From an uncultured beta proteobacterium (GTDB lineage Bacteria; Pseudomonadota; Gammaproteobacteria; Burkholderiales; Burkholderiaceae_C): a stretch of DNA of 42,189 nucleotides. The stretch spans positions 1-42,189 of the forward strand of contig CAIXNB010000121.1 of the NCBI GenBank assembly GCA_903920695.1. Reading direction: 5' to 3'. Shown here piece by piece: positions 26,830-36,385 of this stretch. Each line of letters opens with the position of its first letter. Position 1 is the stretch's first letter. Below the pieces are notes generated by a model. It ran no database searches. It saw only the letters and a list, made by a program, of their open reading frames with translations, and was not told the origin of the DNA. The position numbers and the translations under genes are program-made.

Positions 26830-27990
26830 ATGCGCCAAGTCATTCAGAACCTTGAAGAATCCAGAATCCGTGAAGTCGCCAATGCCGGCATGGGGCGCAG
26901 CGATGTATTGGCCTTCTGGTTTGGTGAGAGCGATGAAGTCACGCCTGCGTTTATTCGGCAGGCAGCCATTGATTCATTGCAGCGCGGCGAAACCTTTTAT
27001 GCGCACAACCTGGGTTTGCCCGAACTGCGCCAGGAAATCTCGAACTACATGAGCGCGCGCCATGGGGCGATTGGTGTCGACCGGCTCGCCGTGACCACCG
27101 GTGGTGTCAATGCGCTGATGTTGGCCGTGCAGCAATTGGTCGATGCCGGCGACGAAGTGGTGGCGGTGACGCCGGTCTGGCCGAATCTGACAGCGCAGCC
27201 GGCCATCATGGGTGGGCGCGTCAAATGCGTGGCGCTGGCCCCCGTGGATGGCGCCTGGACCTTGGACATGGACACCCTGCTGAGGGCAGTCACAGCGTCG
27301 ACCAAGGTATTGATCATCAACGCGCCGAACAATCCGACCGGCTGGACGCTGGACCGAATCGCACAGCAGCGCATACTGGACCATTGCCGTTTAACCGGAA
27401 CCTGGATACTGGCCGACGAGGTCTACGAGCGGCTTTACTACGAGCCCAGCGTGAACGGCTGCGCACCGAGCTTTCTGGATCTCGCCACACCGGATGACCG
27501 CCTTGTGGTCGTGCACAGCTTTTCCAAGAGTTTTCTCATGACTGGCTGGCGTCTGGGCTGGCTGGTCATGCCGCCGGCCATGACGCACCACATGGGCAAA
27601 CTGATTGAGTTCAATACGTCCTGCGCCAGTGTCTTCACGCAGCGCGCCGGCATCGTCGCCTTGCAGCGTACCGACGAGGTAACGCCGCAGGTGGTGGCGC
27701 ATCTGAAGGCCTGCCGCGACACGCTGGTGCCCCTGCTCCAAGCGATCCCTGGGGTGCAGGTGGCCATGCCGCGCGGCGGCATGTACGCATTTTTCAAACT
27801 GCCAGGCTTCGATGATTCGCTGGCAACGGCCAAGCGTCTGGTGGCCGAGGCCGGGTTGGGCCTGGCCCCGGGCGAAGCGTTTGCGCCGCAGGCGCGCGGC
27901 TGGCTGCGCTGGTGTTTTGCATCAAAAGAGCAGCAACGGCTGGTCCTTGGGGTTGAGCGCTTGCGCAAGTGGCTGTTTGCTCAGGCTTGA
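26830..27990 (+). CDS. PLP-dependent aminotransferase, class I/II
   Basis: This 386-aa fold-type I aminotransferase has the PLP-binding Lys233 in HSFSKSFLMTGWRLGW, Asn167 in NAPNNPTGW, Asp196 in LADEVYERLYYEP, and the N-terminal LGLPELRQEISNYM. It is close to AspC-like enzymes for aspartate, aromatic or branched-chain amino acids; the substrate cannot be fixed by sequence alone. The start is ATG 26830, shortly after the binding-protein gene. This pairing may mean that the imported compound is transaminated, which is an inference. Confidence 0.9.
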   Translation: MRQVIQNLEESRIREVANAGMGRSDVLAFWFGESDEVTPAFIRQAAIDSLQRGETFYAHNLGLPELRQEISNYMSARHGAIGVDRLAVTTGGVNALMLAVQQLVDAGDEVVAVTPVWPNLTAQPAIMGGRVKCVALAPVDGAWTLDMDTLLRAVTASTKVLIINAPNNPTGWTLDRIAQQRILDHCRLTGTWILADEVYERLYYEPSVNGCAPSFLDLATPDDRLVVVHSFSKSFLMTGWRLGWLVMPPAMTHHMGKLIEFNTSCASVFTQRAGIVALQRTDEVTPQVVAHLKACRDTLVPLLQAIPGVQVAMPRGGMYAFFKLPGFDDSLATAKRLVAEAGLGLAPGEAFAPQARGWLRWCFASKEQQRLVLGVERLRKWLFAQA

Positions 27991-28054
27991 CCATGAATTT
28001 CACTCGTGCTCAGGATTTCTGACCGGGCTTCGAGGCGTAAGGACCGGGATTGGC

Positions 28055-28060
28055 TATAAT
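28055..28060 (+). promoter_or_regulatory. Probable -10 box of the rpsO promoter
   Basis: There is a perfect TATAAT 84 bp before the rpsO ATG, in the 153-bp gap after the aminotransferase gene. No good -35 stands at the right spacing. The rest of the gap holds no gene that I see. Confidence 0.55.
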
Positions 28061-28143
28061 CTGCGGGCTTTGCACATTGCACAAGCGCACGTCAGGGGCA
28101 GTTCCAGCGCCAGACGCAAGTTCACATCCAACAGGAAAATGAC

Positions 28144-28410
28144 ATGATCGCATCCAGTATCAAAGCCGCTGTCGTCAAAGACAACGCACGCCAAGCCGGT
28201 GACACCGGTAGTCCCGAAGTGCAAGTTGCACTGTTAACGGCCCGCATCAACGAACTCATGCCGCACTTCAAGACTCATGCCAAAGACCACCATGGTCGCC
28301 GTGGTTTGTTGCGCATGGTGAGCCGCCGTCGCAAGCTGCTCGATTATCTGAAGTCCAAGGACGCTGACCGCTACACCGCGCTGATCACCAAGCTGGGTCT
28401 GCGCAAGTAA
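28144..28410 (+). CDS. rpsO: 30S ribosomal protein S15
   Basis: S15 binds the central domain of 16S rRNA early in 30S assembly. The 88-aa protein shows [37 protein letters not shown] and [14 protein letters not shown], which are diagnostic; length is standard. In E. coli S15 represses its own translation through a leader pseudoknot; the leader here (about 28065-28143) is long enough, but I did not resolve such a fold. It is followed by a terminator and pnp, the conserved order. Confidence 0.98.
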   Translation: MIASSIKAAVVKDNARQAGDTGSPEVQVALLTARINELMPHFKTHAKDHHGRRGLLRMVSRRRKLLDYLKSKDADRYTALITKLGLRK

Positions 28411-28427
28411 GCCGAAATCGAATGATG

Positions 28428-28462
28428 AACGCCTGAGTTAGGTTACTAGCTCAGGCGTTTTT
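28428..28462 (+). terminator. Intrinsic terminator between rpsO and pnp
   Basis: AACGCCTGAG pairs with CTCAGGCGTT (10 bp) around an 11-13-base loop and is followed by TTTT. It gives rpsO its own short transcript, with some readthrough into pnp, as in E. coli. Confidence 0.9.
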
Positions 28463-28496
28463 TACTTCGGATCAGGCAAAAACGGAGCGAAGCTGT

Positions 28497-28538
28497 GTCA
28501 TTCCAGAGGAGTTCAGACTGAATTTCTCTGGAATGGCA
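28497..28538 (+). promoter_or_regulatory. Long pnp leader hairpin, likely RNase III site for PNPase autocontrol
   Basis: CATTCCAGAG (28499-28508) pairs with CTCTGGAATG (28526-28535), and the arms extend inwards (AGTTCA with TGAATT) to a 3-base loop: at least 16 pairs in one stem. It lies 73 bp before the pnp ATG with no U-run. In E. coli a stem in the same place is cut by RNase III, after which PNPase degrades its own message. The role here is inferred. Confidence 0.7.
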
Positions 28539-28610
28539 TCGTGTTCTGTGAAGCTGAATCCGGGCTCGGGCGAAGTGGCCTGTACTTCCCAAATTGACCA
28601 GGAGAAACAA

Positions 28611-30734
28611 ATGAGCATTTTCAACAAAGTTACAAAAACCTTCCAATGGGGTCAGAACACCGTCACCATGGAAACTGGCGAAATCGCACGTCAGGCCAAT
28701 GGCGCTGTGCTGCTCGACATGGACGGCACCGTGGTGCTGGCCACGGTCGTTGGCAAGACCGAAGGCAAGGCTGGGCAGGACTTCTTTCCGCTGACGGTGG
28801 ATTACCTTGAAAAGACCTATGCCGCTGGCAAGATTCCCGGTAGCTTTTTCAAGCGCGAAGGCCGACCCAGCGAGTTTGAAACGCTGACCAGTCGCCTGAT
28901 CGATCGTCCGATCCGTCCGCTGTTCCCGGAAGGTTTCTTCAATGAAGTTCACGTTGTCGTGCACACGCTGTCGCTGAACCCGGAAGTGGATGCCGACATC
29001 GCGGCTCTGATCGCGGTCAGCGCAGCCTTGTCCGTCAGTGGTATTCCATTCAGCGGCCCGATCGGCGCCGCCCGCGTTGGTTACATCAATGGCGAATACG
29101 TACTCAACCCGGGACAGACGGCGCGCAAGGATTCCATTCTGGATCTGGTCGTCGCTGGCACCGAAGCTGCCGTTTTGATGGTGGAATCCGAAGCCAAGCA
29201 GTTGAGTGAAGAAATCATGCTCGGCGCTGTCGTGTTCGGCCATGAGCAGGGCAATATCGCGATCAATGCCATTCATGAATTGGTGCGTGACGCTGGCAAG
29301 CCGGCTTGGGATTGGAAGGCGCCCGCCAAGGACGAAGCCCTGATCGCCAAAGTCGGCGCCATCGCCAATGACAAACTGGCGGCGGCCTACCAGATTCGCA
29401 ACAAGCAGGCCCGCACCCGCGCTTGCCGCGAAGCCTATGCAGTCGTGATGGCCGACCTGAAACTCGACGGCGTCGAGTTCGACAGCGTGAAGGTCGAAGG
29501 CATGCTGTTTGACATCGAAGCGCGCATCGTGCGCAGCCAGATTCTGGCCGGTGAGCCACGCATCGACGGTCGTGATACGCGCACTGTGCGTCCGATTGAA
29601 ATCCGCAACTCCGTGCTGCCGCGCACCCATGGCTCGGCCTTGTTCACGCGTGGCGAAACGCAGGCGCTGGTGGTCACCACGCTCGGTACCGAGCGCGATG
29701 CGCAACGTATCGATGCCTTGTCCGGTGATTACGAAGACCGTTTCCTGATGCACTACAACATGCCTCCCTTTGCCACTGGCGAAACCGGGCGTGTCGGCAC
29801 CCCCAAGCGCCGCGAAATCGGCCACGGCCGGCTCGCAAAGCGCGCGTTGATTGCGGTCTTGCCAAGCAAGGAAGACTTCCCCTACACCATGCGCGTGGTT
29901 TCGGAAATTACTGAATCCAACGGCTCTTCGTCGATGGCCTCGGTTTGCGGCGGCTGCCTCTCGCTGATGGACGCGGGTGTGCCAATCAAGGCGCATGTGG
30001 CCGGCATTGCGATGGGCTTGATCAAGGAAGAAAACCGCTTCGCCGTGCTGACCGATATCCTGGGCGATGAAGATCATCTGGGCGACATGGACTTCAAGGT
30101 GGCCGGTACCACCAATGGCATTACCGCCTTGCAGATGGACATCAAGATCCAGGGCATCACCAAGGAAATCATGCAGGTCGCACTGGCCCAGGCCAAGGAA
30201 GCCCGCATGCACATCCTGGGCAAGATGCAGGAAGCAATGGCCGAAGCCAAGACCGAAGTTTCGAACTTCGCACCGCGCCTGTTCACCATGAAGATCAATC
30301 CCGAGAAGATTCGCGATGTGATTGGCAAGGGCGGGTCGGTGATCCGCGCGCTGACCGAAGAAACCGGTACCCAGATCAATATCGATGAAGACGGCACCAT
30401 CACCATTGCCTCGGCTGATCCGGCCAAGGCTGAGGAGGCCAAGCGTCGCATTGAGCAGATCACGGCCGAAGTTGAAATCGGCAAGATCTACGAAGGTCCG
30501 ATCACCAAGATCCTTGACTTTGGTGCCTTGGTCAACCTGCTGCCGGGCAAGGATGGGCTGCTGCACATCAGCCAGATCGCGCATGAGCGGGTTGAAAAGG
30601 TTTCCGACTATCTGTCGGAAGGTCAGATCGTTCGCGTCAAGGTCATGGAGACGGACGAAAAGGGTCGTATCAAGCTGTCGATGAAGGTGTTGCTGGACCG
30701 CCCGACCCAGGGTGGCCCGGATCACCACGCTTGA
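28611..30734 (+). CDS. pnp: Polyribonucleotide nucleotidyltransferase (PNPase)
   Basis: PNPase is a phosphorolytic 3'-5' exoribonuclease and degradosome partner. The 707-aa protein has two RNase PH-like domains (about 1-140 and 315-550; [20 protein letters not shown] in the first, [20 protein letters not shown] in the second) joined by a helical domain. A KH domain follows with [12 protein letters not shown] near residue 570, then an S1 domain at the C-terminus ([20 protein letters not shown]). The start is ATG 28611 with AGGAGA 7 bp upstream; the frame is open 26 codons further up but this is leader. A stem-loop in the leader suggests autoregulation. Confidence 0.98.
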   Translation: MSIFNKVTKTFQWGQNTVTMETGEIARQANGAVLLDMDGTVVLATVVGKTEGKAGQDFFPLTVDYLEKTYAAGKIPGSFFKREGRPSEFETLTSRLIDRPIRPLFPEGFFNEVHVVVHTLSLNPEVDADIAALIAVSAALSVSGIPFSGPIGAARVGYINGEYVLNPGQTARKDSILDLVVAGTEAAVLMVESEAKQLSEEIMLGAVVFGHEQGNIAINAIHELVRDAGKPAWDWKAPAKDEALIAKVGAIANDKLAAAYQIRNKQARTRACREAYAVVMADLKLDGVEFDSVKVEGMLFDIEARIVRSQILAGEPRIDGRDTRTVRPIEIRNSVLPRTHGSALFTRGETQALVVTTLGTERDAQRIDALSGDYEDRFLMHYNMPPFATGETGRVGTPKRREIGHGRLAKRALIAVLPSKEDFPYTMRVVSEITESNGSSSMASVCGGCLSLMDAGVPIKAHVAGIAMGLIKEENRFAVLTDILGDEDHLGDMDFKVAGTTNGITALQMDIKIQGITKEIMQVALAQAKEARMHILGKMQEAMAEAKTEVSNFAPRLFTMKINPEKIRDVIGKGGSVIRALTEETGTQINIDEDGTITIASADPAKAEEAKRRIEQITAEVEIGKIYEGPITKILDFGALVNLLPGKDGLLHISQIAHERVEKVSDYLSEGQIVRVKVMETDEKGRIKLSMKVLLDRPTQGGPDHHA

Positions 30735-30779
30735 GCGTCACCCGTGCCTGCGGCACGAATACGAACGGCTGAATTGAGC

Positions 30780-31775
30780 ATGAAAGTTATTGAAATCACT
30801 GCGTTTGGTGCGCCCGACGTTTTGCGTCTGGGCGAGCGTCCCATGCCGGTGCCCGGTGTCGGCGAGTTGCTCATCCGTGTCTCGGCCAGTGGCGTTAACC
30901 GCCCTGATGTCCTGCAACGCACGGGCAACTACCCGGTGCCGCCCGGTGCCTCGGATATTCCGGGCCTGGAAGTGGCCGGCGTGATCGAGCAAGGTGATGC
31001 GCAGGCGCTGGCAGCAGCCGGCTTTGCGCTTGGCGACCGGGTTTGTGCGCTGGTTAGCGGCGGTGGTTATGCAGCTTACTGTGTAGCACCTGTTGGCCAG
31101 TGTCTGCCGGTGCCCAAGGGTTTGAGTGACATCGACGCGGCCTCCCTGCCCGAGACTTTCTTCACGGTCTGGAGCAATGTGTTTGTCCGTGGTCGGCTGC
31201 AACCGGGTGAGACATTCCTGGTTCAGGGTGGCAGCAGCGGGATTGGCGTCACCGCCATCCAGTTGGCCAAAGCCTTGGGCGCGCATGTTATCGCGACCGC
31301 CGGTAGCGACGAGAAATGTGCGGCCTGCCTGGCACTCGGCGCGGACCATGCCATCAATTACAGGACGCACGATTTTCAGGAAGAGGTCAAACGCTTGACT
31401 TCGGGGCAGGGCGTCGATGTCATTCTGGACATGGTTGCGGGCAGCTATGTTGCCAAGGAAATTGAGTGCCTGCACGAAGATGGTCGTTTGGTGCTCATCG
31501 CGGTGCAGGGTGGTGTCAAGTGCGAGATCAATGCGGGTCTGGTGTTGCGCCGGCGTCTGACGCTGACGGGCTCAACCTTGCGGCCGCGTCCCGTGGCGTT
31601 CAAACAGGCGATTGCACAGGCTTGCCTGAAGAATGTCTGGCCATTGATCGAGCAGGGTCGCATCAAGCCAGTGATTCACAGCACGTTTGCGGCGCAGGAT
31701 GCAGCGCAGGCGCACGTGCTGATGGAGTCGAATCAGCATATTGGAAAGATTGTTTTGACTTGGAGTGTGGCATGA
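30780..31775 (+). CDS. NAD(P)H:quinone oxidoreductase, zeta-crystallin type (MDR family)
   Basis: This 331-aa medium-chain dehydrogenase/reductase lacks zinc ligands. The N-terminal catalytic fold reads [19 protein letters not shown] and [17 protein letters not shown]; the Rossmann part has [20 protein letters not shown]. It resembles the PIG3/Qor group of NADPH quinone reductases. I chose ATG 30780 (MKVIEIT) over a GTG at 30744. Its TGA overlaps the tpiA ATG (ATGA), so they are coupled. In Burkholderiales it commonly sits between pnp and tpiA, which supports an operon pnp-qor-tpiA-secG. Confidence 0.9.
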   Translation: MKVIEITAFGAPDVLRLGERPMPVPGVGELLIRVSASGVNRPDVLQRTGNYPVPPGASDIPGLEVAGVIEQGDAQALAAAGFALGDRVCALVSGGGYAAYCVAPVGQCLPVPKGLSDIDAASLPETFFTVWSNVFVRGRLQPGETFLVQGGSSGIGVTAIQLAKALGAHVIATAGSDEKCAACLALGADHAINYRTHDFQEEVKRLTSGQGVDVILDMVAGSYVAKEIECLHEDGRLVLIAVQGGVKCEINAGLVLRRRLTLTGSTLRPRPVAFKQAIAQACLKNVWPLIEQGRIKPVIHSTFAAQDAAQAHVLMESNQHIGKIVLTWSVA

Positions 31776-32515
31776 GGAAAAAACTGATTGCGGGCAATTG
31801 GAAGATGAACGGCAGCCTGGCGGCCAACGAGAGTCTGCTCAAAGGACTGCTGGCGGGACTCGGATCGCCGGCCTGCCACGTGTCGGTCTGTGTTCCGTCG
31901 GTCTACCTCGCGCAGTGCCAGGCACTGTTAGCGGGGAGCACGATCAATCTGGGTGCGCAGGATCTGTCGCAGCATGAGGCGGGTGCCTTCACTGGCGAAG
32001 TTTCTGCGGCCATGCTCAGGGAGTTTGGTGTCCGTCAAGTACTGGTTGGGCACTCGGAGCGTCGCCAATACCATTTTGAAACGGACGCCCAGGTGGCGCT
32101 TAAGGCCGGGCGTGCGCTGGCCTGCGGCATCACGCCGATCGTGTGCGTTGGCGAGACACTGGCCGAGCGTGAAGCCGGCAAGACCGACGAGGTGGTCAAG
32201 CGCCAACTTGCCGCCGTCATCCATGCCAATGGGCATTGCATCAGCGAAATTGTGGTGGCCTATGAACCGGTGTGGGCGATCGGTACCGGCAAGACGGCCA
32301 GCACCGAGCAGGCGCAGCAAGTGCATGCGGTATTGCGCGCGCAACTGCGGGCTGCCTCGGAACACGCGGACCGCATTCAGATTCTTTACGGTGGCAGCAT
32401 GAATGCTGCCAACGCTGCGCAGTTGCTGGCGCAACCTGACATCGATGGCGGCTTGGTGGGCGGTGCGGCCCTCAAGGTTGCCGATTTTCTGTCGATCATT
32501 GCCTCGGCCGGCTGA
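31772..32515 (+). CDS. tpiA: Triosephosphate isomerase
   Basis: TpiA interconverts dihydroxyacetone phosphate and glyceraldehyde 3-phosphate in glycolysis and gluconeogenesis. The 247-aa TIM-barrel protein has the active-site residues Lys11 (GNWKMNG), His94 (LVGHSERR) and Glu165 ([16 protein letters not shown]), and the phosphate loop YGGSMN. The start ATG 31772 overlaps the stop of the preceding gene. Length is standard. Confidence 0.98.
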   Translation: MRKKLIAGNWKMNGSLAANESLLKGLLAGLGSPACHVSVCVPSVYLAQCQALLAGSTINLGAQDLSQHEAGAFTGEVSAAMLREFGVRQVLVGHSERRQYHFETDAQVALKAGRALACGITPIVCVGETLAEREAGKTDEVVKRQLAAVIHANGHCISEIVVAYEPVWAIGTGKTASTEQAQQVHAVLRAQLRAASEHADRIQILYGGSMNAANAAQLLAQPDIDGGLVGGAALKVADFLSIIASAG

Positions 32516-32558
32516 ACTGGTTTCAGGGCCCGAGCTGTTACTTATCTAGGAGTATTTC

Positions 32559-32912
32559 ATGAACATTTTTCTAAGCATTCTTCTCGCCGTCCAGATGATT
32601 GCGGCAGTGGCCATGATCGGTTTGATTCTGGTGCAGCATGGCAAGGGTGCCGACATGGGTGCCGCATTCGGCAGCGGTGGATCCGGCAGTCTTTTTGGTG
32701 CCAGCGGTAGTGCCAATTTCCTGTCGCGCACGACGGCCGTGTTGGCAACGGTGTTCTTTGTCTGCACCTTGCTGCTCGCGTATTTTGGTACGGCGCGTCC
32801 GGCTGCAAGCTCGGGCAGCGTGCTCGAAGGTGCGCCTGTTGCGGCACCGGCACCGGCTGTGATCGTACCCGCGCTGCCGGCTTCGGGCGCCGCACAAATT
32901 CCTTCCAAATAA
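32559..32912 (+). CDS. secG: Preprotein translocase subunit SecG
   Basis: SecG is a small membrane subunit of the SecYEG channel that aids SecA-driven export. The 117-aa protein has two membrane segments (about residues 2-22 and 52-72) around the conserved cytoplasmic loop with LVQHGKGADMGAAFGSGGSG and SLFGASGSANFLSRTTA. The Ala/Pro-rich C-terminal tail is variable in the family. An AGGAG ribosome site stands 8 bp before ATG 32559. Position after tpiA and before tRNA-Leu and nuo is the standard order. Confidence 0.95.
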   Translation: MNIFLSILLAVQMIAAVAMIGLILVQHGKGADMGAAFGSGGSGSLFGASGSANFLSRTTAVLATVFFVCTLLLAYFGTARPAASSGSVLEGAPVAAPAPAVIVPALPASGAAQIPSK

Positions 32913-33028
32913 TTGCTGTTGATATTGCATGTTTGCGTCAGGAAACAGCGTGTTTTCAGGGTAAACTGGACGCTGTCTTGAAAGCCAAAACCGCAAGGTT
33001 CCTCACGCAATCCAGACATCTGAAAGCC

Positions 33029-33113
33029 GCCGTCGTGGTGAAATTGGTAGACACGCTATCTTGAGGGGGTAGTGGCGAAAGCTGTGCGAGTTCGAGTCTC
33101 GCCGACGGCACCA
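33029..33113 (+). tRNA. tRNA-Leu (anticodon GAG)
   Basis: This is a class II cloverleaf of 85 nt including an encoded CCA. The acceptor GCCGTCG pairs with CGACGGC. The anticodon arm is CTATC-TTGAGGG-GGTAG with GAG at 33063-33065. There is a long variable arm (TGGCGAAAGCTG region), and the T arm is GCGAG-TTCGAGT-CTCGC. It lies between secG and nuoA. Confidence 0.97.
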
Positions 33114-33172
33114 GACAGACATGCTTGATGTGGATCAAAGCAGCAAGCGCAAACTTGGATCAGAATCGACCG

Positions 33173-33532
33173 ATGAATCTTGATCAGTACCTGCCAGTCC
33201 TCTTATTCATCCTGATCGGCCTTGTTGTAGGCATCGCCCCTCAGGTTCTTGGATATGTCCTCGGACCCAATCGTCCAGACTCCGCAAAAAATTCTCCATA
33301 CGAATGCGGCTTCGAAGCCTTCGAAGATGCCCGCATGAAGTTTGACGTGCGCTATTACCTGATAGCCATTCTGTTCATTCTTTTCGACCTTGAAATCGCG
33401 TTCCTGTTTCCCTGGGCTATCTCTCTGAAGGAGATTGGCAGCATTGGGTTCTGGGCGATGATGGAGTTTGTCGGCATCCTTGTCATCGGCTTTGTTTACA
33501 TGTGGAAAAAAGGGGCCCTTGACTGGGAATGA
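33173..33532 (+). CDS. nuoA: NADH-quinone oxidoreductase subunit A
   Basis: NuoA is a membrane-arm subunit of complex I near the quinone site. The 119-aa protein has three membrane helices and the conserved loop [20 protein letters not shown] (ECG motif), followed by [19 protein letters not shown] chose ATG 33173 (MNLDQYLPV); an upstream in-frame start at 33125 adds a non-conserved 16 residues close to the tRNA. It opens the operon nuoA-J. Confidence 0.96.
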   Translation: MNLDQYLPVLLFILIGLVVGIAPQVLGYVLGPNRPDSAKNSPYECGFEAFEDARMKFDVRYYLIAILFILFDLEIAFLFPWAISLKEIGSIGFWAMMEFVGILVIGFVYMWKKGALDWE

Positions 33533-33536
33533 CGCA

Positions 33537-34016
33537 ATGATTGAAGGCGTATTAAAAGAAGGTTTCATCACCACCACGTACGACACGGTGATGAACTGGG
33601 CCAAAACCGGCTCACTCTGGCCGGCAACGTTTGGTCTGGCCTGTTGTGCCGTCGAGATGATGCATTTGAGCGTGGCCCGCTATGACATCAGCCGTTTCGG
33701 TGCCGAGGTCTTTCGTGCCAGTCCACGGCAGGCTGATTTGATCATTGTTGCCGGCACCTTGTGCAACAAGATGGCGCCTGCCTTTCGCAAGGTCTATGAC
33801 CAGATCGCCGAGCCGCGCTGGGTGATCTCGATGGGTTCCTGTGCCAACGGCGGTGGCTATTACCACTACAGCTATTCGGTGGTGCGCGGTTGTGATCGCA
33901 TTGTTCCCGTTGATATTTATGTGCCGGGCTGCCCGCCCACAGCAGAGGCTTTGCTCTACGGCATCATCCAGTTGCAGCACAAGATTCGCCGCACGCAAAC
34001 CATTGCACGCACGTGA
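33537..34016 (+). CDS. nuoB: NADH-quinone oxidoreductase subunit B
   Basis: NuoB carries the last iron-sulfur cluster N2 that reduces quinone. The 159-aa protein has the unusual tandem ligands Cys36-Cys37 ([10 protein letters not shown]), Cys102 ([15 protein letters not shown]) and Cys132 ([12 protein letters not shown]). ATG 33537 lies 4 bp after the nuoA stop. Length is standard. Confidence 0.98.
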   Translation: MIEGVLKEGFITTTYDTVMNWAKTGSLWPATFGLACCAVEMMHLSVARYDISRFGAEVFRASPRQADLIIVAGTLCNKMAPAFRKVYDQIAEPRWVISMGSCANGGGYYHYSYSVVRGCDRIVPVDIYVPGCPPTAEALLYGIIQLQHKIRRTQTIART

Positions 34017-34026
34017 AGGGACGGCG

Positions 34027-34635
34027 ATGACTACCTACGCTGTAAATCCACAAGCCACCCAAGCCAGTGTTGAGGCTGCACTGGGCAATCTGCTCAAGAG
34101 CAGTGTTGTTCGCCTGGGTGAACTGACCATCTTCGTCGAGGCCGCTCATTACCTGCAGGCCGCAAAAATTCTGCGCGATGATCCGAATTGCCGCTTCGAG
34201 CAATTGATGGACCTGTGCGGTGTCGACTACTCCGCCTACAAGGATCAGCCGCAAGTAGGTTTGCGCTACTGCGTGGTCTGCCACCTGCTGTCGGTCAGCC
34301 TGAACCAGCGCGTGCGGCTCAAGGTGTTTGCACCCGATGACAGCTTCCCGGTTGTTCAGTCGCTTTGCGATGTCTGGGCGTCGGCCAACTGGTTTGAACG
34401 CGAGGCCTTCGATCTGTTCGGCATCGTGTTTGAAGGCCATGCTGACCTGCGTCGCATCCTGACCGACTACGGTTTCATCGGACACCCGTTCCGCAAGGAT
34501 TTCCCCATTTCTGGCCATGTCGAGATGCGGTATGACGCCGAGCAAAAGCGCGTCGTCTACCAGCCCGTCACGATAGAGCCACGCGAAATTACACCGCGCA
34601 TCATCCGTGAAGAAAATTACGGAGGCATGCACTAG
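34027..34635 (+). CDS. nuoC: NADH-quinone oxidoreductase subunit C
   Basis: NuoC is a peripheral-arm subunit of complex I. The 202-aa protein has the 30-kDa subunit signature [20 protein letters not shown] and [19 protein letters not shown]. It is a separate gene from nuoD, not the nuoCD fusion of enterobacteria. The start is ATG 34027, 10 bp after nuoB. Confidence 0.97.
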   Translation: MTTYAVNPQATQASVEAALGNLLKSSVVRLGELTIFVEAAHYLQAAKILRDDPNCRFEQLMDLCGVDYSAYKDQPQVGLRYCVVCHLLSVSLNQRVRLKVFAPDDSFPVVQSLCDVWASANWFEREAFDLFGIVFEGHADLRRILTDYGFIGHPFRKDFPISGHVEMRYDAEQKRVVYQPVTIEPREITPRIIREENYGGMH

Positions 34636-34646
34636 GCATTGTCGTC

Positions 34647-35900
34647 ATGGCTGAAATAAAAAACTACACACTCAACTTCGGGCCGCAACACCCGGCCGCG
34701 CACGGCGTTCTGCGTCTCGTGCTGGAACTTGACGGCGAAGTGATTCAACGCGCCGATCCGCACATCGGCCTGCTGCATCGTGCCACCGAAAAACTGGCCG
34801 AAACCAAGACCTACATCCAGGCGCTGCCCTACATGGACCGACTCGACTACATGTCGATGATGTGCAATGAGAGTGCCTATTGCCTGGCGCTGGAAAAAAT
34901 GCTCGGCCTCGAAGTGCCGATACGTGCCAAGTACATCCGGGTCATGTTCTGCGAGATCACGCGTCTGCTCAACCACCTGCTGTGCATCGGTGCCGGTGCG
35001 CTCGATTGCGGCGCCATGACGGTCATGTTTTACGTGTTTCGCGAACGCGAAGACCTGTTTGATATGTACGAAGCGGTCAGCGGCGCGCGCATGCATGCCG
35101 CTTACTTCCGGCCCGGCGGCGTTTACCGTGATCTGCCCGATACCATGGCGCGGCACCAGCCCAACAAGATCCGCAGCGCCAAGTCCACGGAGAATCTTAA
35201 TCGCAACCGGCAGGGTAGCCTGCTCGATTTCATTGATGACTTCACCCAGCGTTTCCCGACCTATCTGGCCGAATACCACACGCTGCTGACGGACAACCGC
35301 ATCTGGAAACAGCGCACCGTCGGTATCGGCGTTGTGACGCCGGAGCGCGCCCTGAATCTCGGTTTTAGCGGTCCGATGCTGCGCGGCTCGGGTATCGCCT
35401 GGGATCTGCGCAAGAAGCAGCCCTACGAAATTTACGACCAACTGGACTTTGACGTTCCCGTTGGTAAGACGGGTGACAACTACGACCGCTACCTGGTGCG
35501 CATGGAAGAGATGAAGCAGTCCAACCGCATCATCAAGCAGTGCGTCGACTGGCTGCGCGTCAACCCCGGTCCGGTGATCACCGACAACCACAAGATCGCG
35601 CCGCCGAACCGTGAGTCCATGAAGTCCAACATGGAAGAGTTGATTCACCACTTCAAGCTCTTCACTGAAGGCTTTGCCGTCCCGGAGGGCGAGGCCTACG
35701 CGACGATCGAGCATCCGAAGGGTGAGTTCGGCATCTACATGGTCAGTGACGGGGCCAACAAGCCCTACCGCATGAAGATTCGTCCACCGGCCTTTGTTCA
35801 TCTGGCAGCGCTGGGTGAGATGGGACGTGGACACATGATAGGCGACGCCGTGGCCATCATTGGTTCGTTGGACATTGTGTTTGGGGAAGTTGATCGATGA
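34647..35900 (+). CDS. nuoD: NADH-quinone oxidoreductase subunit D
   Basis: NuoD is the 49-kDa subunit that forms the quinone cavity with NuoB and is related to the NiFe-hydrogenase large subunit. The 417-aa protein shows [48 protein letters not shown] and, at the end, [20 protein letters not shown]. The start is ATG 34647; the stop overlaps nuoE (ATGA). Confidence 0.98.
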   Translation: MAEIKNYTLNFGPQHPAAHGVLRLVLELDGEVIQRADPHIGLLHRATEKLAETKTYIQALPYMDRLDYMSMMCNESAYCLALEKMLGLEVPIRAKYIRVMFCEITRLLNHLLCIGAGALDCGAMTVMFYVFREREDLFDMYEAVSGARMHAAYFRPGGVYRDLPDTMARHQPNKIRSAKSTENLNRNRQGSLLDFIDDFTQRFPTYLAEYHTLLTDNRIWKQRTVGIGVVTPERALNLGFSGPMLRGSGIAWDLRKKQPYEIYDQLDFDVPVGKTGDNYDRYLVRMEEMKQSNRIIKQCVDWLRVNPGPVITDNHKIAPPNRESMKSNMEELIHHFKLFTEGFAVPEGEAYATIEHPKGEFGIYMVSDGANKPYRMKIRPPAFVHLAALGEMGRGHMIGDAVAIIGSLDIVFGEVDR

Positions 35901-36385
35901 TTTCCGAAGAATCAAAAGCGCGCTTCGCTAAAGAAGTTGCCAAATACCCGCCAGATCAGAAGCAGTCTGCGGTCATGGCCTGTCTGGCCATCGTCCAGCA
36001 GGAACTCGGCTACGTCAGCACGGAGAGCGAACAGTTGGTGGCCGACTATCTGGGCATGGCGCCGATGGCGGTGCATGAGGTCACCACTTTCTACAACATG
36101 TACAACCAGAAGCCGGTCGGCAAGTACAAGCTCAATGTCTGCACCAATCTGCCATGCCAACTGCGTGACGGCGGGCGCGCCCTGCAACACCTGGAGCACA
36201 AGCTCGGTGTGCACATGGGTGAGACCACGCCAGACGGCATGTTTACTCTGCAGCAATGTGAATGCCTGGGCGCCTGCGCCGATTCACCGGTGCTGCTGGT
36301 CAATGACCAGACGATGTGCAGCTTCATGAGCGATGACAAGCTGGACCAACTGGTTGATGGCCTGCGCGCTGCGGGGGACAAATGA
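35897..36385 (+). CDS. nuoE: NADH-quinone oxidoreductase subunit E
   Basis: NuoE is the 24-kDa NADH-module subunit with [2Fe-2S] cluster N1a. The 162-aa thioredoxin-like protein has ligands Cys82, Cys87 (VCTNLPCQL) and Cys123, Cys127 ([10 protein letters not shown]). It overlaps nuoD upstream and nuoF downstream by four bases each, indicating coupled translation. Confidence 0.97.
   Translation: MISEESKARFAKEVAKYPPDQKQSAVMACLAIVQQELGYVSTESEQLVADYLGMAPMAVHEVTTFYNMYNQKPVGKYKLNVCTNLPCQLRDGGRALQHLEHKLGVHMGETTPDGMFTLQQCECLGACADSPVLLVNDQTMCSFMSDDKLDQLVDGLRAAGDK

Noticed and set aside
28446..30728. A 760-codon open frame on the minus strand
   Set aside because: It is antisense to pnp with no recognisable domain and has His/Gln/Arg/Gly-rich shadow composition; pnp is unambiguous.
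34027..35900. A nuoCD fusion
   Set aside because: nuoC ends at 34635 with TAG and nuoD starts at 34647, so the two are separate genes as in most Betaproteobacteria.
34632..35915. Long minus-strand open frames over nuoD (427 codons) and nuoE-nuoF (36091-37479, 462 codons)
   Set aside because: These are antisense shadows of well-identified complex I genes, with no start signal or motif.
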